Assembly (NCBI GenBank): GCA_049600855.1
Contig: JBMYQA010000099.1
Location: 1-19,202 of the forward strand
DNA length: 19,202 nt
Direction: 5' to 3'
DNA from: JBMYQA01 sp049600855
Lineage (GTDB): Bacteria; Bacteroidota; Bacteroidia; Cytophagales; Flammeovirgaceae
The notes under the pieces are model-generated. The model did no database searches. It was not told the origin of the DNA and was given only the letters and a program-made list of their open reading frames with translations. Position 1 is the stretch's first letter, and each line of letters starts with the position of its first letter. The position numbers were made by a program, and so were the translations under genes. Of this stretch, positions 7,213 through 16,376 are shown one piece after another.

Positions 7213-8856
7213 TTAGAAGGTTACTCCCGCAAATTGCACTCCCGATAAGCGATGCATATCGTAATCAAATGTGGTTAAGTCATTCGCATTGAATTTACCG
7301 ATATCATCGTAACCGCATGCCCTTGCCACTACTTGAATGAGTTCTTTACTTGCTTCAAAGAAGTTATGCAATTGCTTGGCAGATTGCTGAATCATCAATC
7401 GCGCTCTTAAGTTTTCTTTTTGAGTAGCAATGCCTACAGGACAGTTATTGGTATGACATGCACGCATTCCTAAACAACCAATTGCCTGAAGTGCAGAGTT
7501 GGAAACCGCTACTGCATCAGCTCCTAGTGCTAATGCTTTTACAAAATCGGATGGTACACGTAATCCTCCAGTAATGATTAATGATACGCCATCGGCTTTT
7601 TGACGATCTAAATGCTTGCGTGCTCTCGCTAAAGCAGGAATTGTAGGCACACAAATGTGGTTTCGAAGCACGATGGGTGCTGCTCCTGTTCCGCCGCCTC
7701 TTCCATCTAAAATGATGTAATCGGCACCCGCTTCCAAGGCAAAATCAATGTCCGCTTCAATGTGGCTTGCAGCTATTTTAAAACCAACAGGCACCCCTCC
7801 TGTGATGTTCCGCACTTCTTCCGCAAAGTCTGCAAAATCTTTGGGAGCATTAAATTCCGTAAAAGTGGCAGGACTAATCGCTGCGGTTCCTTCTTTTAAG
7901 CCTCTTACTTGGGCAATTTCTCCGACTACTTTATAGCCAGGCAAATGCCCTCCTGTACCTGTTTTAGCCCCTTGTCCGCCTTTAAAATGAAAGGCTTGTA
8001 CTTTTTTCAACTTGTCCCAAGTGAATCCAAATTTCCCAGAAGCCAGTTCGTACAAATATCGGCTATTTGCTTCCTGTTCAGCAGGCAACATACCTCCCTC
8101 GCCCGAACAAATTCCCGTGCCAGCCATTTCTGCTCCTTTTGCTAATGCGATTTTTGCTTCACGCGATAATGCCCCGTAAGACATATCGGAAACAAATAAC
8201 GGAATCTCGAGTGTTAATGGTTTTTGGGCATTCGGGCCAATGACCACTTTGGTTGAAACTTCATCGCCATCCAAGAGCGGTTTACGAGCTAATTGAGCGG
8301 GTAAAATCTGAATACTTTCCCATTTAGGCAAGGTATTTCGGTCTACTCCCATTGCTGTAGTAGCACCATGATGCCCATACTCTGTTAAGCCATTTTGTGC
8401 CAAGTGCTTGATATACCTTGTATAAGGTTCTGTCGATTCGGGATGGGTATCTGCATATTCCCCCAAATATTCATCTGGATTAAATGGCGAAGGAATTTCA
8501 GTATCTTCAAAATGAAGCACATCTTCCTCATCAATGTAAACGATTCCTTTTTTAATACATGCCGCAAACTTGTGTAAGCGTTCTTTAGGCTCGTATTCGC
8601 TTACTCCACTATCAATGCGATAATCCCAATTGTGTAGTCCACAAATCAAGTTATTTCCAGCTACAAAACCATCACTCAATAAGGCACCTCTATGCAAACA
8701 TCTACCGTACAATACGGACACATCTTCGCCATATTTTATCACGACTAAATCCGTATTCACTACTTTAGCGTGCGCGGGAACTTTCTCTTCTAATTCGTCG
8801 AAAACCGCCACTTGAACAGGACGATGAAGTGCTTCGAAGGTTTTATAAGGCTTCAT
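7213..8856 (-). CDS. Rieske [2Fe-2S] domain fused to glutamate-synthase-type FMN/[3Fe-4S] domain
   Basis: Numbering is from the ATG at 8856 (547 residues). Residues about 10-115 are a Rieske domain with CLH (C53, H55) and CGLH (C72, H75), the four ligands of a [2Fe-2S] cluster. Residues about 170-530 are the FMN-binding central domain of glutamate synthase (GltB), with QGAKTGTGGHLPG, a DGRGGGTGAAP phosphate loop and LGADAV. CLGMRACHTNNC (C461, C467, C472) keeps the GltB [3Fe-4S] spacing. The glutamine amidotransferase domain of true GltB is absent, so this is probably an FMN oxidoreductase of unknown substrate fed electrons by the Rieske centre, not a glutamate synthase. A TTG at 8934 would add 26 unremarkable residues. 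It is cytoplasmic, with no signal peptide. Confidence 0.9.
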   Translation of the reverse strand: MKPYKTFEALHRPVQVAVFDELEEKVPAHAKVVNTDLVVIKYGEDVSVLYGRCLHRGALLSDGFVAGNNLICGLHNWDYRIDSGVSEYEPKERLHKFAACIKKGIVYIDEEDVLHFEDTEIPSPFNPDEYLGEYADTHPESTEPYTRYIKHLAQNGLTEYGHHGATTAMGVDRNTLPKWESIQILPAQLARKPLLDGDEVSTKVVIGPNAQKPLTLEIPLFVSDMSYGALSREAKIALAKGAEMAGTGICSGEGGMLPAEQEANSRYLYELASGKFGFTWDKLKKVQAFHFKGGQGAKTGTGGHLPGYKVVGEIAQVRGLKEGTAAISPATFTEFNAPKDFADFAEEVRNITGGVPVGFKIAASHIEADIDFALEAGADYIILDGRGGGTGAAPIVLRNHICVPTIPALARARKHLDRQKADGVSLIITGGLRVPSDFVKALALGADAVAVSNSALQAIGCLGMRACHTNNCPVGIATQKENLRARLMIQQSAKQLHNFFEASKELIQVVARACGYDDIGKFNANDLTTFDYDMHRLSGVQFAGVTF

Positions 8857-9093
8857 AACTACAGTTAGTTTTTGAATGGGTTGATTCTCAAAAGAAGGTT
8901 TATTTTTCAGGATAGATTGTTCGTCGTTAAACAATTCATATTCTTCTTTAAAGTAGGTAATTTAACTGTGAAAGGAAACTGTATGCATGTAAAATCAGGC
9001 ACTGACACCAGCTATTCAGAACTAGTCTTAATTAGAATAAGTTAAAACCTAAACTATTGATAATGTGGAAACTAATTATACAGACAAGCACCT

Positions 9094-9732
9094 CTAGCAA
9101 AGCTCTAGTAGGATAAATAATGCGCCATCATACGTCACTAAAGGTCGAAGAGTAGGTTTAGGTTCTCCTGATGCTAACTCCAATACCTCCCCGCCCCGCA
9201 GCTCGTAACAATCTTTTCCTTCTTGGGTTTGAATCCAAACTAAATCTGCCAAAATTACTTTAATAAAGTTTCGATTAACATAAATATTTTGGGGATTTTC
9301 GACTCCTACAATTACCTCATTCCCAAAGTTCAAAATTAATCGTTGTTCTTCCTTTTGAAACTGAGCAGCTACTAGGGTTTGATATTCATATAACTGCTTT
9401 CCATAAACATATACTTTGCCAATGCACTCAGACGAATTCACATATTCAACCAAATCTTCCATTGTATTTTCAGCTTCTGTAGTGAAATGTATCCACTCAG
9501 GGCCTGAGTCTAAACCTATTCCAGACATGGCACTAATTAAATCGTTATGTACAAAAACACGATATACTTTTCTTCCATAAAATAATCCTGCTCCAATGCT
9601 CAATACACAACTTCCCCAACCTATTATAGTTAAACCAAAACTATCTAATGCTGTAGCCCCAATAAATACACCTACTCCAAGGACTAAAGCCCCACGTAAA
9701 CCAGCATATATTTTTTTGAATACTTTTTTCAT
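9094..9732 (-). CDS. Hypothetical two-helix membrane protein
   Basis: I do not recognise this 212-residue protein. After a basic start (MKKVFKKIYAGLR) come two hydrophobic, glycine-rich helices (about 13-31 and 34-52) forming a hairpin. A soluble domain of about 150 residues follows, beginning HNDLISAMSGIGLDSGPEW and rich in beta strands (IGKVYVYGKQLYEY, RLILNFGNEVIVGVE, NIYVNRNFIKVILADLVWI), perhaps a PH-like or bPH-type fold, which is a guess. Both helices near the N-terminus with basic ends favour a cytoplasmic soluble domain. It lies 100 bp downstream of the lipoprotein gene on the same strand, so it may be the last gene of the CHAT operon, though the gap leaves room for its own promoter. 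Confidence 0.75.
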   Translation of the reverse strand: MKKVFKKIYAGLRGALVLGVGVFIGATALDSFGLTIIGWGSCVLSIGAGLFYGRKVYRVFVHNDLISAMSGIGLDSGPEWIHFTTEAENTMEDLVEYVNSSECIGKVYVYGKQLYEYQTLVAAQFQKEEQRLILNFGNEVIVGVENPQNIYVNRNFIKVILADLVWIQTQEGKDCYELRGGEVLELASGEPKPTLRPLVTYDGALFILLELC

Positions 9733-9832
9733 CTACCATCTGACTTTCAAAAATGTACATTAGCGTGCATCATAAACAATTAATCTAAGCGCCTATTTTA
9801 TAAGTATCAAATGATTTATTTCAGATGAATCA

Positions 9833-11173
9833 CTATTGTAAAAGAAAATCGAGTTCTGAAGGAGAGAATTTGAAAAGGCAAATCTGTTTAAATCGTCCTG
9901 CAGTAACCACTTCTCCTAATACAGCAAAGCCACCATCTGAGGTTTGTAAGAAACGTTTTCCAATATAAAATGAATCAAATCCCAATAATCTACGGTTTAA
10001 CAAATCTCCTGTAGCTTGATTGAAAGACAACAGTAGAATTTGTCCATTATTAGTAGTACCCATATAGATGAGCGCATCCACTCCACCTTTAGATACTTTA
10101 GTAATACTGACAGGATAATCGCGTACCAATTCCCTCGTAGAGAATTCATGGCGATCTAAGCTATCTGGAATAGCCATAGTGCTACCTCCATTATCAACTA
10201 TACCATAAGTGATTTTAGGAAGAAGGTTTTCATTTAGGGCATCATTTATTGTCATGGATGCCACATGAAGTGCCCCTCCATTTTCATATACTGCTGTAGG
10301 AAAGTTTGTATTTACAGGAAAAGCTCCTACAATAGAAATAGGTTCATGCGGAGCTATTGTATCAAGAATTGCCGAACCATCAGCAGTAAAGAAACCTTTT
10401 ATATTATACCCTGACCCGCTTGAACCGAAGATGGGTTCACCTCCTATGCGTCTGATAAAAATGGCTTCGCTGCCATTATAACTCGCAAGACTTAGATAGG
10501 GAATCACATCCGTATAGGGTGGTGTACGATTTGGATCCCAATCGCTAATTGTGCTGGCTTCTACATTCCAAATCAGATTACCTGAGCCTATTTTCCCCAA
10601 ATAATAAGTCCCGTTTTGGTCTACACCTGAAAGATATAGCTCTCCTAAGGTACTTCCTGCTAACAAATCAAAACCACGCTCACCCAAAGCAGGTACCCCC
10701 TGATCACTAATCATGTAATGATCACTCATTTGAAATGCAGTCTCATTTGTAGGTGAGATGGTCATTTTGATGATATGAGCACTAGCATTGGAAGTCGTAA
10801 AGCCCGATTGATCTATAAAGAAGTAATCTGTTCCTGACCTTACTAGTTTTTCAGAATAGAACAAGATCCCTCCTGCATTTAACTCTTCTGTGTCCACAAA
10901 TAAAGTTGGATGAATCGTATCGGCTATAATATTTCCAATTTGATCGGTTAATAGAAACAGGGCTTTGGGCTCTATTGTCCGGTTTCCTTGAAAAACACGA
11001 CTATAAATTACAAATCCTACATCCTCAACTTCCTGAAAATCAAAGACATCTACTTGTGTACTATTTCCTAATACATATACTTTAAAGAAATCATTGTTGG
11101 TGACCACCGAGTCATCACTTGAACAAGCAAACAATAGGCTTACAGCGCAAACTAATATAACAACTTGTCTCAT
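9833..11173 (-). CDS. Lipoprotein with propeller-like motif, partner of the CHAT/STAND cluster
   Basis: This 446-residue protein has a lipoprotein signal peptide ending in LLFAC (C17 as the lipidated residue). SSDD follows at once; acidic residues just after the cysteine recall the Bacteroidota lipoprotein surface-export signal, so display on the cell surface is possible. The mature part is beta-rich. Near the C-terminus is QTSDGGFAVLGEV followed by ICLFKFSP, the blade-like pattern of beta-propeller proteins (about residues 405-440). An earlier copy may be ALFLLTDQIGNII. I know no named family for it. Its ATG overlaps the stop of the TPR/barrel gene by 4 bp, a sign of translational coupling, so the two probably act together. 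Confidence 0.8.
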   Translation of the reverse strand: MRQVVILVCAVSLLFACSSDDSVVTNNDFFKVYVLGNSTQVDVFDFQEVEDVGFVIYSRVFQGNRTIEPKALFLLTDQIGNIIADTIHPTLFVDTEELNAGGILFYSEKLVRSGTDYFFIDQSGFTTSNASAHIIKMTISPTNETAFQMSDHYMISDQGVPALGERGFDLLAGSTLGELYLSGVDQNGTYYLGKIGSGNLIWNVEASTISDWDPNRTPPYTDVIPYLSLASYNGSEAIFIRRIGGEPIFGSSGSGYNIKGFFTADGSAILDTIAPHEPISIVGAFPVNTNFPTAVYENGGALHVASMTINDALNENLLPKITYGIVDNGGSTMAIPDSLDRHEFSTRELVRDYPVSITKVSKGGVDALIYMGTTNNGQILLLSFNQATGDLLNRRLLGFDSFYIGKRFLQTSDGGFAVLGEVVTAGRFKQICLFKFSPSELDFLLQ

Positions 11174-12402
11174 TTGATCTTCTTTTGAAACGCTTTAAAC
11201 GTTAATGGAACAATCCAACGACCGTATACTTGTATGGTATTCAGCTTGATATCATCTTCGACATTAAAGTACCCATTGACTAATTCATTGTTTCTAAATC
11301 GCTCTTCGCGATTCAATACGTACGACAAGCCTATGTTTTGCCTTATGCCTGTTTCAAAACGCATCTTGGCAATTTTTAGATGCATGCCTACTCCAGCGAA
11401 AGCATTGAATCCATTAGGATTATTGATAGTTGCGATGTCGAAAGTGGTTGTCGTTTCCTGTGTAATTGATTCTGGTGGCGGGTTAAATATTCCCGTTCCA
11501 TTTCGTTCCCAATAGTTAAATGTATTCGTTTCTATGATGGAAATATTTTTTAAAGCCGAAACCTGCAACTGGTAAGTAGCACCAAGCTCTACAAAAGGTC
11601 GAATTCGTTTTTTGGTCAATGGATCGATACGAATGGAAATGGGAATCTGCAAAAAGGTAAGCTGATGGTCGTGTAAATAAAGTCTTTGTAAATCGTATTG
11701 TTCAAATCGAATCGTATCCCTCCCAAACTGGTCAAGAACCGAAATATTATCAGACGCTGTTAGTTTGTAATCATAATCGTAGCGATTACTGCTAATTCCG
11801 ACTCCTATTCCTAGTTTTAAAAACTGAAAAGGTCGCCAACCAAGCAATAACATTCCAGCTGGCCCTAGTTTAATACTTGATAAATAATTCTTTTCAAAGA
11901 GTTCTCCTTCTATTGCGGTAAACACATTGAAGCGTTGTTGTACGTTCACACTCGTTTGATTGATTCCCCCTTCCAGTTCTAACGTGAACCTTGGCAAAAC
12001 ATGTAGCTGCTTTAACATGACACTTAATTCCTTTAAATCATCTTTCAAGGGCTTATAGGTTGGTCGGAGCGCTAAAAACGATTTAAACGTTTTCATAGCA
12101 GCCGTATTATCCTTGCGAAGAATGTTTACTTTCGTTAAAAGTAAAAAAACATCTCCCTTTAGGTTTTTCTCTAAGAAAGTAGTATTAATGGCATCAAGTA
12201 TTTTATGGGCTTCATCTAAATTTCCTTGCTCATAAAACGTCAACGCTTTATTATACTGTACTTGCATATTCAGTGTTCCTTCGGATGTCGAACGTTTCGC
12301 GATAACTCTTGTGCTATCCTGAGCATGAAGCCTTGTAACTCCCCAATGGGATAACAGGCATAACAGTAGCCAGTAAATTTTTAGGTGTGTTCGTTTAGCC
12401 AT
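11170..12402 (-). CDS. TPR plus outer-membrane beta-barrel protein (PorT-like fold)
   Basis: Residues 1-28 are a signal peptide ending LHAQ. Residues about 45-130 form TPR-like helices (YNKALTFYEQGNLDEAHKILD, then a second unit ending FLALRPTYKPL). From about 137 to the C-terminus alternate polar/hydrophobic strands typical of small Bacteroidota outer-membrane barrels (FTLELEGGINQ, LGIGVGISS, IRPFVELGATYQLQVS, FETGIRQNIGLSYVL). The likely location is the outer membrane with the TPR part in the periplasm. The gene starts 14 bp after the CHAT/STAND stop and overlaps the next gene by 4 bp, so the three are almost certainly one operon. The TPR part is a plausible docking surface for a periplasmic partner. 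The barrel's function is not known. Confidence 0.85.
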   Translation of the reverse strand: MAKRTHLKIYWLLLCLLSHWGVTRLHAQDSTRVIAKRSTSEGTLNMQVQYNKALTFYEQGNLDEAHKILDAINTTFLEKNLKGDVFLLLTKVNILRKDNTAAMKTFKSFLALRPTYKPLKDDLKELSVMLKQLHVLPRFTLELEGGINQTSVNVQQRFNVFTAIEGELFEKNYLSSIKLGPAGMLLLGWRPFQFLKLGIGVGISSNRYDYDYKLTASDNISVLDQFGRDTIRFEQYDLQRLYLHDHQLTFLQIPISIRIDPLTKKRIRPFVELGATYQLQVSALKNISIIETNTFNYWERNGTGIFNPPPESITQETTTTFDIATINNPNGFNAFAGVGMHLKIAKMRFETGIRQNIGLSYVLNREERFRNNELVNGYFNVEDDIKLNTIQVYGRWIVPLTFKAFQKKIK

Positions 12403-12416
12403 TAGAAATAAGAGGT

Positions 12417-15400
12417 TTATTGTTCATCATCACCTATGTAGAGTGCTCTTTGTTCTTTACTCAGTTTCTTCCCTGCTGTCATTTTTTTGAGTTGTTGGTA
12501 TAGCAGGTTTTCCGCTATAATCCTGGCATTCAGCCCATTGCGATCACTAAATATCACATAGTTACTGTCGTCTGAAAAATCTAATGCAAATACTTTTCGA
12601 CCATTTTGAATGACTGCGGGCACTTGTTTAGATAAACGATCAGCAGTATGTGCCCAATCTACTTGCCAAACCATTACCGTACCATCAAAGCTAGCAGAGG
12701 CTAAACGCTTCCCATCAGGACTAAAGGCAAGTGCGGTTACTTCTCCAGCGTGTGTTTTGCTGAACAAGTATTGTTTATTCTCATTTGTTAAATCGAGCAC
12801 TAATAAATCGCCAGTTGTGGTACCTGCCACCAGCCAGTTTCGTTTGGGTTCATAGGCCAAACAACTAAATGGCGCATGATGTTGCGTAAGCACGAATGGG
12901 TTATGGTTACCTTGGGTAAGGTCATTTACTGCATATCCTTTAATTGTATTATTGCGATCTGCCGCAATTAATCGGTTTTCCTTATCCCATACTAAGGCAG
13001 TAACTGCTGACTCAAGCGGTAATTTCCACCTTTCTCGTCCATGATCCAACTCCCAAATCAATAGCTCTTTTGAGGATGCCGTAGTGAGCCACTTATTTCC
13101 TGCCACCTCCAAATAATCCATGGCTACTATGTTTTGACCATTTTGATTATACAGTTTTTTTAATTCATCAGCTTCTTTTATGTACAGATTACCACTACTC
13201 GTACCATACACCAAATTGCCATCTGGTAAATTCAAAATGGAATAATTACTCGCGTGCGGTTCTTGCAAACGCAATCGTTTAGAGGATTCTGTGAATTGAG
13301 GAATCACTCCATCAGTAGCTTGTAAGGTACCCAACACTAGTTCACCATCATTCAAAAAGGCAAGCTGATTGCCTAATATGCCAAAAGTCCAAGAATCGGC
13401 ATCATACTTTTTCTTGTCCAGCAGTTCATCGTCTTCTAACACACTCAAAGCATCTTGCATAGCCTGAAACCCCTCTGGTGAAGGCTCAAAATCAATAGCC
13501 AACTCCTTGGCTTGCTTCCTCAACCCTTTTAATGTTTCAGCAGCTTCTAGGGCTACCAGCGCTTTTCCTATCGTATCTTCAGCTATTAATTGCGCTTTGA
13601 TGGCAATTTGTTGGGCTTCTGCTAGTTTTTTTCGGTAGTTGGCAATGGCCTCTTCCCTTTTTGCCTTTCTCGTCTGTTCTTCTGCAATTTGTTGCTGCTT
13701 AACAGCTTCATCCCTAGCCGAATCCGCCCGAAGTGTTGCTGCTTCTGCTTTGACTTTTGCCTTCTCTGCAATATCCTTCTGCTTTATCGCTTCGGCCTCT
13801 GCTGTTCGCGCTTTTTGTTCTTCTGCCCAAGCGATTTCTTTTTGTCTCACCGCTGCATCTTCTGCTTTGATTGCTTTTGCCTTTTCTTCTTCTGCTACCT
13901 GACGCGCTAAATCTGCTTTCAATTTTTGTTCTTCTGCTAATGCTTTTTGTTCCAATGCTTTATGCTCTGATTCTTGTGCCTCTTTTGCTTTTTGTGCAGC
14001 AACTAAAGATTGATAGTATGCCGCTCCCGCCCCAATCAAAATCAATAGCACAGCTAAAATACCTAAACGCCTGATTCGCTTTTTGAAGGCTAACACTTTT
14101 CTACGGTTCTCTTGACTCCGTTTTACCAACTCATCTTCTTGCGCTGTCCATAAACGCATGCCTGAAGCACCCGCCTCTACCAGCTTTAAATCTTCTAAGT
14201 CAATCACTGTTTCGGGATTTTGCTCAAAAGCAATGGCTTTATTTTCGAGAATAATGGCCGCACGCTGACCAGGTTTGTCAGATTTTCGAAATTCACTCAA
14301 TACGAGAGGCGCTAATGTATCATGTGCTAAGCCTGTTCGCTTTGTTCCCGAACTCGCTAGGAGGTACAAGGTTTTGAAACACTCCAATAACTTGTCAACG
14401 ATCGCTTGCCGATCGTTATACCTTTCGCGCAGCTCATCTAAGGATTTGGCATTAGCCGTTCCCATTTTCGTGGTATGATAACTTAGGATGTCTAAAGCCA
14501 AGCCAGATTCTACAAATTCAGGAAATTGTTGGTGCAGAAGTTCCATTTGCTCTTCAAAGAAATCATCCATTAAGATTCCTTGCTTTCGCAAGTTTTGGTA
14601 TTTTTCTACCGAAAAGTAACGCAATTCTTCATGATCAGTCTGCTTCCACATTTTAGTGAGTAGAATCTGTAATACAGGCGCAATTGGTGATTCTTTATCC
14701 TCTAATAAGTCATCGGCAATAATAATCGGCAACTCATCTTCTACTGTAAGTCGATACCTCCGCTGCAATTTTATCGTTCGTGTTAATCCCGTCACTACTT
14801 CTACGATATCCTGACGCGCTAACGCCTTTAAGAAGATTTCTTCTCTTGGAATTCCAAAACTTTTACAGGCCTCTAGGATTTCAGGGTGATATTCTTTTCG
14901 GTACGATAAAATGAGCTTTCCTTCGGGTCGATTCCTGGGGTTTTGAAAAATGTTATTTACCTCTTCCATAAAAACGCCCAACTCATCAGTAATGTCGTCA
15001 TTAGGTCGCGTAAACGCTTCTTCCACTTGATCTAATAAAACGATTAAAGGCAGGCCTCCTCGTTGCTCCGCATGCATCCACACATCGGCAAAACTTCCTG
15101 CGTGTTCTGCACGATCATCTAATATCGCTTTTGTTTTGATTTCTTCCTCATGAATTTTTAGCTGATTTACGGCTTCCAATAATTGAGGTTTAACCGTTTC
15201 TGGTGAAACATTTAGTAATAACTCAAGTTGTCCAATTTGCTCGGCTACTTTGATCAGCTCAGGGCTCGTTGATCGCATTTTTTCGGCTTGCTCTTGACTG
15301 ATGCCTAGTGCTTTTTGCAACGTACCCAACAAGCCTACCTGCTCATCTCTTCGGATGTACACCACTTGGCAATATTGCTCTAATCGAGGAAATACCCCTG

Positions 15401-16376
15401 CATCTAGCATGGAAGATTTTCCCACACCAGACTGCCCATAAAATAAGACTACTGGAGCGGTATTTTTATCAACAGCAGTCAGGTATAAATCACGTATGTA
15501 ATACGATCGCCCAAAGAAAATATCGCAATGCTCGCGGGTATATCGCTCCAAAAACCGATAGGGTTGTTCGGGTAAGTTTTGTGCTAAAGGCTCTGGTAAG
15601 CCAAAAAGCGGATTATCTACCGATTCGGGCAAGTTCCAGCTTTTCACCAATTCAGCGCCATCGCGGAAATAAATTTCCCATGGAAAACGATCTCGTGTAG
15701 GCGATGCACCTGATGGGGTATTCGGTGCCAGATTTTTAGACTTTACAGTCGCCGTACCTGTTGATGCAGTATCCATATCGTCCACTCCATCAAAAAACAG
15801 GTCTCGCATATTGGCCGTACCCTTCTGAATTTTGACTTGATCTACCGCTTCATGCCACGCACGCTCAAGTTTAGCCCCGTTGCCCAATGCGGAATAAAAT
15901 CGAATCGCTAAACTGGTAGCCACCTCATCGTTAATTGACTGGGATGTACCAATTACAGCCGGAATTCCAGCTTCTATTAAATCCAATGCTTGTTGTTGTG
16001 AGGAACAGCCATTTAAAAAAATAACTTTAAGGCCTTGCTGTTTTACCAAAAAGGAAACCAACCCTTCACTATGTGCCGAAGCATGTGCTCCCTCCATGGT
16101 TTCGAGTAGCAACTGAAACCCATTGGCATGACCACCATAATGGAAAACAGCCACGCGGTCTTTGTAATACGCATCTTGGAAAACATCTAAAATTTGATCT
16201 ATCGTGGCATTTGCTCGTTCAACTACTTCACACAACCCTGCTTTGACCGCTTTATGGAGTGCTTCTCGAATACCACCCAGTTCTTTTGGCAAATTCCGAA
16301 GATACGCTGCATCCTCAACACGATCATTGGCAAAAGCCAAAAAAACCACTGGCTTGTTAGAAGGTTGGTTGGACAT
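12417..16376 (-). CDS. CHAT caspase-like protease / nSTAND ATPase / TM / coiled-coil / WD40 signalling protein
   Basis: Residues 1-200 are a CHAT (caspase-like) domain. The likely catalytic pair is H83 (HYGGHANG) and C124 (FLNGCSS), followed by the family's FY ... G ... A helix. Residues about 275-700 are a STAND-type ATPase close to nSTAND1, with Walker A GQSGVGKSS (314-322), Walker B IVLLDQVEE (445-453) and HDTLAPLVLSEF near the end. KKRIRRLG precedes one hydrophobic helix (771-788). Residues about 793-925 are an Ala/Glu/Lys-rich coiled coil. Residues about 990-1290 form a WD40-like propeller whose clearest blade is HAGEVTALAFSPDGKRLASASFDGT in two parts at 1209-1240. STAND proteins act as ligand-triggered oligomeric switches, and CHAT domains cleave partner proteins. 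The ATG at 16376 is clear, and it heads the operon. The cleavage target is unknown. Confidence 0.93.
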   Translation of the reverse strand: MSNQPSNKPVVFLAFANDRVEDAAYLRNLPKELGGIREALHKAVKAGLCEVVERANATIDQILDVFQDAYYKDRVAVFHYGGHANGFQLLLETMEGAHASAHSEGLVSFLVKQQGLKVIFLNGCSSQQQALDLIEAGIPAVIGTSQSINDEVATSLAIRFYSALGNGAKLERAWHEAVDQVKIQKGTANMRDLFFDGVDDMDTASTGTATVKSKNLAPNTPSGASPTRDRFPWEIYFRDGAELVKSWNLPESVDNPLFGLPEPLAQNLPEQPYRFLERYTREHCDIFFGRSYYIRDLYLTAVDKNTAPVVLFYGQSGVGKSSMLDAGVFPRLEQYCQVVYIRRDEQVGLLGTLQKALGISQEQAEKMRSTSPELIKVAEQIGQLELLLNVSPETVKPQLLEAVNQLKIHEEEIKTKAILDDRAEHAGSFADVWMHAEQRGGLPLIVLLDQVEEAFTRPNDDITDELGVFMEEVNNIFQNPRNRPEGKLILSYRKEYHPEILEACKSFGIPREEIFLKALARQDIVEVVTGLTRTIKLQRRYRLTVEDELPIIIADDLLEDKESPIAPVLQILLTKMWKQTDHEELRYFSVEKYQNLRKQGILMDDFFEEQMELLHQQFPEFVESGLALDILSYHTTKMGTANAKSLDELRERYNDRQAIVDKLLECFKTLYLLASSGTKRTGLAHDTLAPLVLSEFRKSDKPGQRAAIILENKAIAFEQNPETVIDLEDLKLVEAGASGMRLWTAQEDELVKRSQENRRKVLAFKKRIRRLGILAVLLILIGAGAAYYQSLVAAQKAKEAQESEHKALEQKALAEEQKLKADLARQVAEEEKAKAIKAEDAAVRQKEIAWAEEQKARTAEAEAIKQKDIAEKAKVKAEAATLRADSARDEAVKQQQIAEEQTRKAKREEAIANYRKKLAEAQQIAIKAQLIAEDTIGKALVALEAAETLKGLRKQAKELAIDFEPSPEGFQAMQDALSVLEDDELLDKKKYDADSWTFGILGNQLAFLNDGELVLGTLQATDGVIPQFTESSKRLRLQEPHASNYSILNLPDGNLVYGTSSGNLYIKEADELKKLYNQNGQNIVAMDYLEVAGNKWLTTASSKELLIWELDHGRERWKLPLESAVTALVWDKENRLIAADRNNTIKGYAVNDLTQGNHNPFVLTQHHAPFSCLAYEPKRNWLVAGTTTGDLLVLDLTNENKQYLFSKTHAGEVTALAFSPDGKRLASASFDGTVMVWQVDWAHTADRLSKQVPAVIQNGRKVFALDFSDDSNYVIFSDRNGLNARIIAENLLYQQLKKMTAGKKLSKEQRALYIGDDEQ

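Noticed and set aside
6919..7216. Short frames on both strands between ligA and the Rieske/GltS gene
   Set aside because: They run through the foldback element, show no domain or signal, and overlap each other on opposite strands.
7213..8934. Annotating the GltB-like gene as a true glutamate synthase subunit
   Set aside because: There is no amidotransferase domain, and a Rieske domain is fused at the N-terminus.
13639..13902. Ala/Ser-rich 87-residue plus-strand frame
   Set aside because: It is antisense to the Ala/Glu/Lys coiled coil of the CHAT/STAND protein, whose low complexity opens the other frames.
15308..15700. 130-residue plus-strand frame
   Set aside because: It is antisense to the ATPase domain containing Walker A, with no recognisable features.
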